A stretch of 64,000 nt of DNA from Saccharomyces mikatae IFO 1815. Lineage: Eukaryota > Ascomycota > Saccharomycetes > Saccharomycetales > Saccharomycetaceae. The notes beneath the pieces are model-generated. The model did no database searches and was not told the origin of the DNA. It saw only the letters and a list, made by a program, of their open reading frames with translations. The translations under genes and the position numbers were made by a program. The DNA lies in assembly GCF_947241705.1 (NCBI RefSeq), contig NC_079268.1:124001-188000 (forward strand), read 5' to 3'. Below, in pieces: positions 41,048-50,021 of this stretch. The stretch's first letter is position 1. Each line of letters begins with the position of its first letter.

Positions 41048-44000
41048 TCATATACTATTTCTTCTATGTAATAAAAACTCGGGAACTTGAGAATTCAAAG
41101 CGGTTTCTTGGGAGCCTGGTATGTATGGCATCTTTTCCTCATCAATTAATCCTTGCAAAAACACACGACCATAGTCTACACCTACATGATATATCTCTTC
41201 AAACTTACTAAAGTCTAGAGTGGCATATTCTTCAATAGGTGGTCTAACGTAAACAACACCTGGTGTATTTTTGGCCTTTTCTAAAGCATTTACTGACGCA
41301 ACATAACCCAATCTTACTTGAATTTCAGCCATATTAGGTATATTAGGATGAGAAGAGAATGGATTCCACCTGTTGAAAATGATCCAAAACCCATTCAAAG
41401 AGTCACCATATTCCATAGGTGTCCTATCGTCTGCCGATCCTACATCTACCGCAAATATAGTTTGGCAACCACGCGCTCTCATTTCGGTAACAGGTAAATT
41501 ATCAACGTATCCACCATCAAGTAACATAGAACCATTCTCTTCTAAAGGAGGTAAAAGACCAGCAAGGGACATCGAAGCTCTGATATATCTCCACGCGTAA
41601 CCAAAGGAATGTATTTCTTGAACTGAATCGGTTATATTAGTGGAATTACAGTAGTACTGGATCCAGAAATCTTCAATTCTAGTATCCCCAAAAGTTTTCC
41701 AAATACCTCTGTTGAATTCGTGACCAGTCGTATATGACGTAACAGGCCAGGTTAGATCTGTTAACATTCTCCAGATAGAGGAAATTCGACCAGCAAACTT
41801 CTTCACACGACCATAAATTGGTACTAAATCATAATCCTTTGCGTACAATCCTCCAACGAAAGAACCAATAGATGTTCCTCCAATAACGTCAACGGGAATA
41901 CCTTGCTCTTCAATAGCCTGGATGACACCCAAGTGACTAATACCTCTAGCACCACCACCTCCAAGAACAAGTCCAATAGCTTGTCCAGAGAGAATTCTTG
42001 CCAATCTCAAAAAATCATTCTTGTGCCTATGAACTGGAGTATAGTATTGTCTTTTACTTTTCATGAATCTCGAAGAGAAATTCTCCACCGTGTTCTTGAT
42101 AGAATCTGGAAGTAATTTTGATATGTTTTGTTGAGTTTTCCTGCTGAATTCTGTTTGAATTAACTTATCCATTAATGCCAATGCACCATTGTTCAAAACG
42201 TGCATTTTGCCCTCGTTCATCAACGTTGTTCCCGTCAAACTAAATTGAATATGATGATGAGAATGAACCCATGGCCTAGTGCGTAACCATTTATGGGTTA
42301 ATCCTGGTTCCACATACCTCTCAGGATGTAGAAGAATTAATTCAGTTCTTGCAGTTGTCTTTGAATTTAGTAGCAGTTTTTCATATTCTCCAATATCGGC
42401 AGATGAGGATCTCGCATCTGCTAGTAATAGGATACAATCACCTTGTGCAATACAGGTCCTTGTCCAGTTCGATTTAACTGGTGTATCTGATATATAGACA
42501 ACTGTTTGGTACATTTCTTCTAATTCAGCAAAGTATCCACTTTGTTTTAATTTTGACAACCTGTCAAATGCATGGCGACCCAAATGTGTTAGGGTTGTTC
42601 TTTGATTTAATCCAATGGTGGTTCTTCCAACTTGCTTAAAAGCTTGGACTAATTTCATAGCAAATGCTTCAACAGGAAGTCCGCTGGTTATTGGTAAGAT
42701 TGTGATGGTTCTGAATGTAATTGTTCCCGAAGTAATATTTTGGGGTTTATGACTTAAAGAGCTAGAATATGAAGCTTTCGTTGGAGGAATTAATGAACTG
42801 AAGTCGCTTTCCTTTATAGATAATGGATCATCTGTTAATGCTGGAACAGTTCTACCTCCCACAATTTTTTTAGCCACCAATCTTGAAACCCTTATCATGA
42901 TAGATGGATGTTCAAGGGCTAGCAGTTCAAATAATGTTCTTGGAATTCTTGCTAATTCAGAATCCCTAACGGCGACTATAGTGGAATATCTATTTATGGC
43001 AGTAAGCACTTCGACTTCCCCAAAACTTTCTCCTTGGGCCAATTCTCCCAAAATGATATTCTGAGTGTCAACTTCTTCAGAAGATGCATTAGAGTTTGAT
43101 AACGACTGCTGTTGTAGCTGTCTCAATCTACCATTAAGAACAACATAAATACCATTCGCCAAGTCACCCTGGGAAAAGAGCGTTTCAGAAGCTCTTAAAT
43201 GGACCCACTCTAAGGCATGATCTAGCTTTAATAGCCTAGAGGATAACAATTTGGTCAATGAATCGGAAATCCGTAGGTAGATTAGGAAGTATTTATCAAA
43301 TAACCTTTCTAGGGTATCACTGGATAAAAAACCAACGTAAACATCTGTCTTGGCAACGAGATTAACAAACGATTTGTAGCCAATTAAAGATGATAAATAG
43401 CCTACAATACCACCTGACCCGACAGAATATAACAAATGTTGAGAATGATGGGAATTTCCACCTTTGCGTGAAGCCTGAGGTGGAACCTGTTCCGGTTTAG
43501 ACATTGCTGACACAACGGATGAGGATGAGTTTGTAGTTACGTTAATTTTCCCGGAAATTATATAGAAGAGGCCCTTACCGCGAGCATTTTGTTCAACTAT
43601 AGTGGTACCTTTTCTAAAAAATTTCAATTGGATACCTTGCGCAAAGTCCTTCTTAACATCTTCGAAATCCAAATTTGGTGTCAACTCCTCTTTGTAAGCT
43701 CTAGGCTTTTTTTTGTTCAAGTTTCTGCTGTTGTGCCTTTTATTGGAGGAAATGGTGTATTCCTTGGGTAAGATTCGTAACATAGTCGGTTGAGTTTGAG
43801 GAGAGGCAAAAGATGAGGCTATAGAAACATCAGATGGTGTATAGTTGGGGCTCATCAAGAAACTTACATCGCTTGGGCGGCGGCTATATATTCCGTTAAG
43901 TTGAGGAGAATTCAAAGAGGACATATTTGTTGTCGAAGAAGATGAAACTGACATGTTGCTTTTGTTAACACCCAAATATGTTAGCATTGCCTCAACCAAA

Positions 44001-46099
44001 GCCATTCTTAAAGCAGAGTCCTCGGTTTCTTCTTGAGCAGCAGAGAAGGATGTCGTTGGTAGCAGATTAGGTCTTGGAGAGACTCGTCCCTTCAAATGGA
44101 CAGGACTTGACTGCTCATTGTCATGAGAAGTAGTATTATCCAAGGCCAGGGGCGATGTACTAAGTTGGGCGTTGCGCAGTTCAGGTGATAAGGAGGAAAA
44201 TTTCTTGGAGTGGGTGGAAGCATTGTTACTGCTGCTTCTAGAGGAGCGCTTGTGTTGATTTGCGGCAGAAGTGTTAATACCATTTAGTTTGGTGCGGTTA
44301 TTATTGTGAATTGGATTAGGTGACATGATATCCATAGTTCTAGACAATGGGACGTTTGACAATAAATCACCAGGATTGAATTGGTCTCTTGAACCCAGTA
44401 CAACATGTCTTGAACTTGGATGGTGGATGAATTCTGGTTTTAGTAAAAGGGAATTTGAGCTTGCATTGGCATTGGCGTTGGCAATTTTAAGCGATTGAAT
44501 GATATCATCAGTTGGTTTGGCTTTGGGGGGTGATTTCTTCAATTCGGTAGAGCCTTTATTATTTTTGGATTTCAATTTTAAGTCGGATGGCCCATTTGTC
44601 TTATCTGCAGTTTTGAACTTACGGATAACAGCCTCTTTCAAATAATAAGGTAACTCATAAACTATGGATTTGTTCAATAGAACCTCAATATCCATGATTT
44701 CCTTCGTTAAACCTAAATAATCATGGGCAGTTTGAAAGGTAACGTGGTACAGTTTGGTGAGTACCATCTGGATTATATGAGAAGCAGACCGTGGATATTT
44801 GGCGGTTAATTTGGCAAACGATTGTGGGGGGATTATACCAATCGTACAGTCGGTGGCCGCACGAGCGACAAGTTTAGGAATCGAAGAAGGGAATGATGGA
44901 GAGCCGTTGCTAGAGTTTGTCATGGAATCCGTCGTTGGAAAGTTTTGATCCGATGAGTAAAACAAACTGTTGCTCGAGACGGTAGCGTCCATGGGCGAGG
45001 ACAACTCGGAGGGAAAGTTATTGCTACTATCCGAGGACATGGAATGAGTAAACAGATTCAAAATGCTTACGAGGGATGTCAATGGATTTCCTGATTTGAC
45101 TGTATTCAGCAGTTGAAATTTCCCCAGTCCATTTTTCAGGCGGATGTAACCGACGGATTCGTCTTCTTCATCGATTGGGTTGGAAGAACAAGACTTGTTG
45201 TCGAAATCATCATCATTATCGTCGTCACCTTCATCTTCATCTTCATCTTCATCTTCATCGTCAAAACCATCCGTGTCACTATGGTCAGTTTCGTCGCCGT
45301 GGTCCTTTTCTGAATGGTCTATTTCATGGTACAACTGCAGCGTGCCTTCGACAACAATGGCAAATCCAATGGTACTGTCCAACAGTAAGATCTCGCCCTC
45401 ATCCATTTTTTGCGTCTTCATGTTCTTCGTCAAGTCATGGAAGACTGGTTTTTCCAAATAGCCAAAAATTTTGATAGCACTTAAAAACTGATCAAGGTAA
45501 GATGAAAGAAAGGTCTCGTTATCGTTGCCATCTTTCAAAGAATGCTTTTTCGAGTTCATATTCGAGGTTGGACATGTAGTGGGAGAGCCTGTGGCACACG
45601 ACGGGTCGGCCGACTGAGTGGAAGATGCTGTCATGCTGGCGTTGGCGCTGGTGCCCGATTTACCTAGATTTTCCAGCGGCAAGAACTCCGGGGTCAATCT
45701 CTTGTACTGAGAAAGGATTCTCTCCTTCATGATGGTGTACGTCACAAACACAATGACGGCCAGGCCAAACAGGATCAGCCAAAAGGAAAGCGTGAAATGG
45801 ATATGGTGTAACTTGAAGAAGATCCACTTCGGAATCCTTAAAAGCGATAAAGTTGCCAGGTACCAACCATACTTGAAGACCATACGGGACGTGCCCATGA
45901 CGAAGTAGGACACGACCCACGAGAAGTTGAACAGGGACGAAAGCGACCACGTCTGCGCCTCAGAAATGATCTGGTCGGCAAGACATGTCTGGAATCTATA
46001 AGAGGTAGAGTTACTGGAATTAATGCTGGTGCCAAGACTGTTGTTAGAGCTTTGACCGGTAGCGTTGCTGTTGTTGGTGGTGCAATTCATTGAACGCAT
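41048..46099 (-). CDS. NTE1: Nte1, lysophospholipase / neuropathy target esterase
   Basis: 1683 residues (S. cerevisiae about 1679). Deacylates phosphatidylcholine to glycerophosphocholine at the ER; activity rises at high temperature with CDP-choline-pathway PC. Membrane segments lie within the first ~125 residues (SWVVSYFVMGTSRMVFKYGW, FWLILFGLAVIVFVTYTI). Cyclic-nucleotide-binding-like domains lie near 230, 825 and 955, separated by long Ser/Asn-rich linkers. The patatin-type catalytic domain is near 1375-1540 with GLVLGGGGARGISHLG, nucleophile Ser in GGTSIGSF (about 1411) and Asp in LLDGGYVDN (about 1529). Alternative start Met4 (46090) cannot be excluded. An Asp/Glu run near residue 285 comes from a TCATCT hexamer repeat. 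Confidence 0.96.
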   Translation of the reverse strand: MRSMNCTTNNSNATGQSSNNSLGTSINSSNSTSYRFQTCLADQIISEAQTWSLSSLFNFSWVVSYFVMGTSRMVFKYGWYLATLSLLRIPKWIFFKLHHIHFTLSFWLILFGLAVIVFVTYTIMKERILSQYKRLTPEFLPLENLGKSGTSANASMTASSTQSADPSCATGSPTTCPTSNMNSKKHSLKDGNDNETFLSSYLDQFLSAIKIFGYLEKPVFHDLTKNMKTQKMDEGEILLLDSTIGFAIVVEGTLQLYHEIDHSEKDHGDETDHSDTDGFDDEDEDEDEDEGDDDNDDDFDNKSCSSNPIDEEDESVGYIRLKNGLGKFQLLNTVKSGNPLTSLVSILNLFTHSMSSDSSNNFPSELSSPMDATVSSNSLFYSSDQNFPTTDSMTNSSNGSPSFPSSIPKLVARAATDCTIGIIPPQSFAKLTAKYPRSASHIIQMVLTKLYHVTFQTAHDYLGLTKEIMDIEVLLNKSIVYELPYYLKEAVIRKFKTADKTNGPSDLKLKSKNNKGSTELKKSPPKAKPTDDIIQSLKIANANANASSNSLLLKPEFIHHPSSRHVVLGSRDQFNPGDLLSNVPLSRTMDIMSPNPIHNNNRTKLNGINTSAANQHKRSSRSSSNNASTHSKKFSSLSPELRNAQLSTSPLALDNTTSHDNEQSSPVHLKGRVSPRPNLLPTTSFSAAQEETEDSALRMALVEAMLTYLGVNKSNMSVSSSSTTNMSSLNSPQLNGIYSRRPSDVSFLMSPNYTPSDVSIASSFASPQTQPTMLRILPKEYTISSNKRHNSRNLNKKKPRAYKEELTPNLDFEDVKKDFAQGIQLKFFRKGTTIVEQNARGKGLFYIISGKINVTTNSSSSVVSAMSKPEQVPPQASRKGGNSHHSQHLLYSVGSGGIVGYLSSLIGYKSFVNLVAKTDVYVGFLSSDTLERLFDKYFLIYLRISDSLTKLLSSRLLKLDHALEWVHLRASETLFSQGDLANGIYVVLNGRLRQLQQQSLSNSNASSEEVDTQNIILGELAQGESFGEVEVLTAINRYSTIVAVRDSELARIPRTLFELLALEHPSIMIRVSRLVAKKIVGGRTVPALTDDPLSIKESDFSSLIPPTKASYSSSLSHKPQNITSGTITFRTITILPITSGLPVEAFAMKLVQAFKQVGRTTIGLNQRTTLTHLGRHAFDRLSKLKQSGYFAELEEMYQTVVYISDTPVKSNWTRTCIAQGDCILLLADARSSSADIGEYEKLLLNSKTTARTELILLHPERYVEPGLTHKWLRTRPWVHSHHHIQFSLTGTTLMNEGKMHVLNNGALALMDKLIQTEFSRKTQQNISKLLPDSIKNTVENFSSRFMKSKRQYYTPVHRHKNDFLRLARILSGQAIGLVLGGGGARGISHLGVIQAIEEQGIPVDVIGGTSIGSFVGGLYAKDYDLVPIYGRVKKFAGRISSIWRMLTDLTWPVTSYTTGHEFNRGIWKTFGDTRIEDFWIQYYCNSTNITDSVQEIHSFGYAWRYIRASMSLAGLLPPLEENGSMLLDGGYVDNLPVTEMRARGCQTIFAVDVGSADDRTPMEYGDSLNGFWIIFNRWNPFSSHPNIPNMAEIQVRLGYVASVNALEKAKNTPGVVYVRPPIEEYATLDFSKFEEIYHVGVDYGRVFLQGLIDEEKMPYIPGSQETALNSQVPEFLLHRRNSI
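45231..45260. repeat. (TCATCT)n run in NTE1
   Basis: Five tandem copies of TCATCT coding alternating Glu-Asp on the minus strand in the first cyclic-nucleotide-binding-like region. Confidence 0.85.
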
Positions 46100-46599
46100 G
46101 CAATAAAAAACTAGAGCCGGGCCTTTTTATTCTTTTCCTATTTTTTTATTCTTTAGAGTTTTGTGGTGGTGTTTTGTTAACCTTTATAAACTTTCGAGAA
46201 AAGTGTCAAAGTTCTACGGTTTTCAAAGATCCTTATAACCTGGAAGAAATGAAAACAAGAATAAAAACTAAGAGGGTCTCACAGGAAACCGGACTTACTG
46301 AAAGGGCTAACAGTGACTTCAAAGTAGGGCTTTAGCTTCGGGTAAGAGAAAGGGAAGAAGGGTCTGAAAGGCAGCATTAGGGCGAACAGAACAAAAATTG
46401 CCTTCGTATCTCGTATCTCGTTTCCACGGCAACGAGATACGAAGGCAACTAGCTCCCAACATATAAAAGGCCTAGTATTTTTGGCGTTTCCTATTGTCTT
46501 TTGAATCCTCTTCTTCTATCCTTCCTCATCTGTTTTCTTGTTTATACAAAAAAAAACCAATTACACACAACTACAGATCACACCAGCAATAAAAAAAAA
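46100..46599. promoter_or_regulatory. NTE1-HUG1 divergent promoter
   Basis: 500 bp. From left: NTE1 promoter, then the X-box hairpin (46398-46448), a TATA box TATAAAAG at 46462-46469, and an A-rich leader running into the HUG1 start at 46600. Confidence 0.75.
46398..46448. promoter_or_regulatory. Rfx1/Crt1 X-box inside a 16-bp inverted repeat (HUG1)
   Basis: GTTTCCACGGCAAC at 46420-46433 fits the X-box GTNNCCNNGGNAAC bound by Rfx1 (Crt1), the repressor of DNA-damage-inducible genes. It lies within a perfect inverted repeat: TTGCCTTCGTATCTCG at 46398-46413 and its complement at 46433-46448. GTATCTCG is also directly repeated at 46406-46413 and 46413-46420. It is about 170-200 bp before HUG1 and about 15 bp before its TATA box. 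Confidence 0.85.
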
Positions 46600-46806
46600 A
46601 TGACTATGGACCAAGGCCTTAACCCAAAGCAATTCTTCCTTGACGATGTCGTCCTTCAAGACACCCTGTGCTCAATGAGCAATCGCGTCAACAGAAGCGT
46701 CAAGACCGGATATCTATTCCCCAAGGATCACGTTCCCTCTGCCAACATCATTGCCGTCGAACGCCGCGGTGGTCTTTCAGACCTTGGCAAGAAGTCCTCG
46801 AAATAA
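46600..46806 (+). CDS. HUG1: Hug1, small ribonucleotide-reductase inhibitor, DNA-damage induced
   Basis: 68 residues, MTMDQGLNPKQFFLDDVVLQ onward, same length as S. cerevisiae. An intrinsically disordered protein that binds the Rnr2-Rnr4 small subunit of ribonucleotide reductase and is among the most strongly induced genes after hydroxyurea or DNA damage, under Mec1-Rad53-Dun1 relief of Crt1 repression. The X-box upstream and strong TATA box fit this. A second in-frame ATG lies two codons in. It is tandem with SML1, another RNR inhibitor. Confidence 0.95.
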   Translation: MTMDQGLNPKQFFLDDVVLQDTLCSMSNRVNRSVKTGYLFPKDHVPSANIIAVERRGGLSDLGKKSSK

Positions 46807-47237
46807 GAACCTGTGTCACCCCTCATTTTTTTTTTTTTAGGCCAGAATAAAGAGTAAGAACGATAGAATAGAATACATAGCATTATTATAAATACGTTTT
46901 TAATATTTAGTCCTCGTACGTAATAATAATTGACCTTTTCTGCCAACCAAAATTGAAAGTCTTTTTTTCATTACTTCGCGCTGTCCCCAAACGGACAGGA
47001 GTACCCGCCGCGGTCGCCCTTTTAGGAAGCTAGGTGTCCCAAAGGGGAAATAGTAATAACACCTTGTTACTGTTTTTGAACACGCCCGTTTTGCCCGACT
47101 CCGCCTCAGCGGGTATAAAAAGAGTTCTGTTTTTTTCTCCTGGCTGCCCTCCTCATCAAGACAGGATCTTATCACCTCTACTTCTAAGAACGTACGAATT
47201 TACACACGTCCTCTCAACTGCTCAATCATTTCCCACC
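46807..47237. promoter_or_regulatory. HUG1-SML1 intergenic region
   Basis: 431 bp. A GC-rich stretch near 46998-47030 (CCGCCGCGGTCGCCC) and 47085-47112 is followed by a TATA box (TATAAAAA at 47114-47121) about 120 bp before SML1. No X-box seen here. Confidence 0.55.
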
Positions 47238-47555
47238 ATGCAAAACTCTCAAGACTACTTTTACGCCCAACGTCGCACACAACAACAAGAACAAGCGCCT
47301 TCCACATTACGTACCGTCACCATGGCGGAGTTCAGAAGAGTACCTTTGCCACCCATGGCTGAACCCCCTATGTTGTCTAGTCAGAACTCTATGAGCAGCT
47401 CCGCTTCCGCCTCCGCTTCTTCATTGGAGATGTGGGAGAAAGATTTGGAAGAAAGACTCAACTCCATCGATCATGACATGAACAATAACAAGTTTGGCTC
47501 CGGCGAACTGAAGTCTATGTTCGACCAAGGTAAGGTTGAAGATATGGACTTTTAA
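47238..47555 (+). CDS. SML1: Sml1, ribonucleotide reductase inhibitor
   Basis: 105 residues from ATG 47238 (MQNSQDYFYAQRR). Binds the large RNR subunit Rnr1 through its C-terminal half (DLEERLNSIDHDMNNNKFGS). It is phosphorylated by Dun1 and destroyed at S phase and after damage, freeing RNR. The serine run SMSSSASASASS is where Dun1 sites lie in S. cerevisiae (Ser56, 58, 60). The upstream frame extends further without Met and is not part of the gene. N-terminal Gln run varies compared with the 104-residue S. cerevisiae form. Confidence 0.96.
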   Translation: MQNSQDYFYAQRRTQQQEQAPSTLRTVTMAEFRRVPLPPMAEPPMLSSQNSMSSSASASASSLEMWEKDLEERLNSIDHDMNNNKFGSGELKSMFDQGKVEDMDF

Positions 47556-48004
47556 ACTTTTCATTCTCTCCCCCACTAGTCTGTTCTGTTCTTTCTTTCT
47601 GCTCTTGGACACCGTCCATCTCGAAGGATGCTCGTCCCACTCTGCTGTTGTCATTCCTGAAACATTCTCTTCCATGCATTTTTCTTTTCCTCTACGTATA
47701 ACCTCTATATACATGGTCTTTTACGTACTTTCTATATCTTTATAAAGGCGGTCTACTAAGCGTGTACTACGGCTAGCTAAGGCTTGTTAGCACCAACACC
47801 TTCTCCCTCTTTTAATCAGTGCTTTTTTCGGTCCGAGAAATTTTAAGACAAAGTCAAGACAAAAGAGAAAATGTTCCAAAAATACATTCTATCAAGACTC
47901 CTATTTTTCTTTTTGTTGAAAACACAGCTTCTCTTCAAAGGCCACCAGTCCAATTGCTACGAATAAGAACAAAAGGATAGATTCGCTTGTTCTACACACC
48001 CACA
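47556..48004. promoter_or_regulatory. SML1-CMP2 intergenic region
   Basis: 449 bp: SML1 3' end (T/C-rich) and the CMP2 promoter with an A-rich stretch before the start. No RNA gene seen. Confidence 0.4.
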
Positions 48005-49819
48005 ATGTCTTCAGACGCTATAAGAAATACTGAACAGATAAACGCCGCTATTAAAATTATAGAAAACAAAACAGAGCGTCCACCATTATCCGCAACTCCC
48101 ATAGATTCCAAGACTCGTACTGTTGCTGCTGCTAGTTCTACCTGCACACATGCTTCCAGAGACCTCACACAGTATACCTTAGATGATGGAAGGACTGTGT
48201 CGACCAATCGCAGAATAATGAGTAATGTTCCCACTATAACGCCTCACATTCCAACGGATGAAGAGCTGTTTGAGGCCAGCGGAATACCTCGCCACGAGTT
48301 CTTAAGAGAGCATTTCAAGCGCGAGGGTAAATTGTCGATTACACAGGCGGCCAAAATCATTACGCTTGCCACAGAATTATTTAGCAAAGAACCAAATCTT
48401 ATATCTGTCCCCGCTCCAATCACGGTCTGTGGTGACATCCATGGCCAATACTTTGATCTGTTGAAGTTGTTTGAGGTGGGCGGTGACCCGGCCACCACGT
48501 CGTATCTATTTTTGGGTGATTACGTCGATAGAGGATCATTCTCGTTCGAGTGTCTTATTTATTTATATTCTTTGAAGCTGAATTTTAACGATCATTTCTG
48601 GCTGCTAAGGGGTAACCACGAATGTAAGCATTTAACGTCATATTTCACTTTCAAAAATGAAATGTTACACAAGTACAATCTAGATATTTACGAGAAGTGC
48701 TGCGAATCGTTTAACAACTTGCCCTTAGCAGCCTTAATGAACGGACAATATCTTTGTGTCCACGGTGGAATCTCTCCCGAATTAAACTCTTTGCAAGACA
48801 TTAACAACCTGAATAGATTCAGGGAGATTCCATCGCATGGTCTGATGTGCGACCTATTGTGGGCTGACCCGATTGAAGAGTACGATGAAGTCATGGACAA
48901 AGACTTGACCGAGGAAGACATTGTTAACGCCAAGACAATGGTTCCTCACCACGGAAAAATGGCACCTTCAAGGGACATGTTTGTTCCAAACTCTGTAAGG
49001 GGTTGTTCATATGCCTTTACATATCGTGCAGCATGCCATTTTCTGCAAGAAACTGGGCTATTATCCATCATCAGGGCACACGAGGCTCAAGATGCTGGTT
49101 ATAGAATGTACAAAAATACCAAGACATTGGGATTTCCCTCTCTTCTAACTCTTTTCAGTGCTCCGAACTATCTGGATACCTACAATAATAAGGCAGCTAT
49201 ACTGAAGTATGAGAATAACGTTATGAATATTAGACAATTCAACATGACTCCACACCCTTATTGGTTACCAGACTTTATGGATGTTTTCACGTGGTCATTG
49301 CCATTTGTTGGTGAAAAAGTTACGGAGATGCTGGTCGCAATTCTAAACATCTGTACTGAAGATGAGCTGGAAGTTGATACTCCCGTCATCGAAGAATTAG
49401 TTGGCACTAATACAAAGTTGCCGCAGAATAGCAAATCTAAAGGGACACCACAAGGTACCACTTCGACTTCGTCCAGGCATGTTTCCATCTTGGATGATGA
49501 ACATCGAAGGAAGGCCCTAAGGAATAAAATTTTAGCCGTTGCCAAAGTTTCTAGGATGTACTCTGTTCTGAGAGAGGAGACCAACAAAGTTCAGTTTTTG
49601 AAAGACCACAATTCAGGTGTTTTGCCGCGTGGTGCTTTATCCAATGGTGTAAAAGGTTTAGATGAAGCTCTATCTACCTTTGAAAGAGCAAGGAAGCATG
49701 ATTTAATTAACGAAAAATTACCTCCTTCATTGGATGAACTAAAAAATGAAAACAAGAAATACTATGAAAAAGTCTGGGAGAAAGTACACGAACATGATGC
49801 AAAGAAGGATGGCAAATGA
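48005..49819 (+). CDS. CMP2: Calcineurin catalytic subunit A2 (Cmp2/Cna2)
   Basis: 604 residues from ATG 48005 ([13 protein letters not shown]); an upstream TTG in frame is not a start. Ca2+/calmodulin-activated Ser/Thr phosphatase that dephosphorylates Crz1. Metallophosphatase motifs: GDIHGQ (near 143), GDYVDRG (near 170), RGNHE (near 202), and the [11 protein letters not shown] region. The regulatory subunit-binding helix is near 420, followed by a Ser/Thr-rich linker, the calmodulin-binding helix ([20 protein letters not shown]) and an autoinhibitory tail. Paralogue of Cna1; locus and N-terminus indicate Cmp2. Converges with IMD4. Confidence 0.96.
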   Translation: MSSDAIRNTEQINAAIKIIENKTERPPLSATPIDSKTRTVAAASSTCTHASRDLTQYTLDDGRTVSTNRRIMSNVPTITPHIPTDEELFEASGIPRHEFLREHFKREGKLSITQAAKIITLATELFSKEPNLISVPAPITVCGDIHGQYFDLLKLFEVGGDPATTSYLFLGDYVDRGSFSFECLIYLYSLKLNFNDHFWLLRGNHECKHLTSYFTFKNEMLHKYNLDIYEKCCESFNNLPLAALMNGQYLCVHGGISPELNSLQDINNLNRFREIPSHGLMCDLLWADPIEEYDEVMDKDLTEEDIVNAKTMVPHHGKMAPSRDMFVPNSVRGCSYAFTYRAACHFLQETGLLSIIRAHEAQDAGYRMYKNTKTLGFPSLLTLFSAPNYLDTYNNKAAILKYENNVMNIRQFNMTPHPYWLPDFMDVFTWSLPFVGEKVTEMLVAILNICTEDELEVDTPVIEELVGTNTKLPQNSKSKGTPQGTTSTSSRHVSILDDEHRRKALRNKILAVAKVSRMYSVLREETNKVQFLKDHNSGVLPRGALSNGVKGLDEALSTFERARKHDLINEKLPPSLDELKNENKKYYEKVWEKVHEHDAKKDGK

Positions 49820-50021
49820 AAACCGCAGTTTCTTTTATACTCGTACTTTAATATATAAGCAAATAGCATTTATTACCTAATTAGAAGACCAATACCCCGC
49901 AACCGTCATAGAGTCATAAAATGTTTCATTAGATCTATCTTCTTTTGTTTCTTTTATTGACGTCTACAAAAGTATTTAAATATATGCAATAGTAAACTTT
50001 TCATTTTTTTTGAAAGTTCAC

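Noticed and set aside
45113-45474. Three overlapping open frames antisense to NTE1
   Set aside because: Products of the TCATCT repeat (Ser, His or Ile/Phe runs depending on frame).
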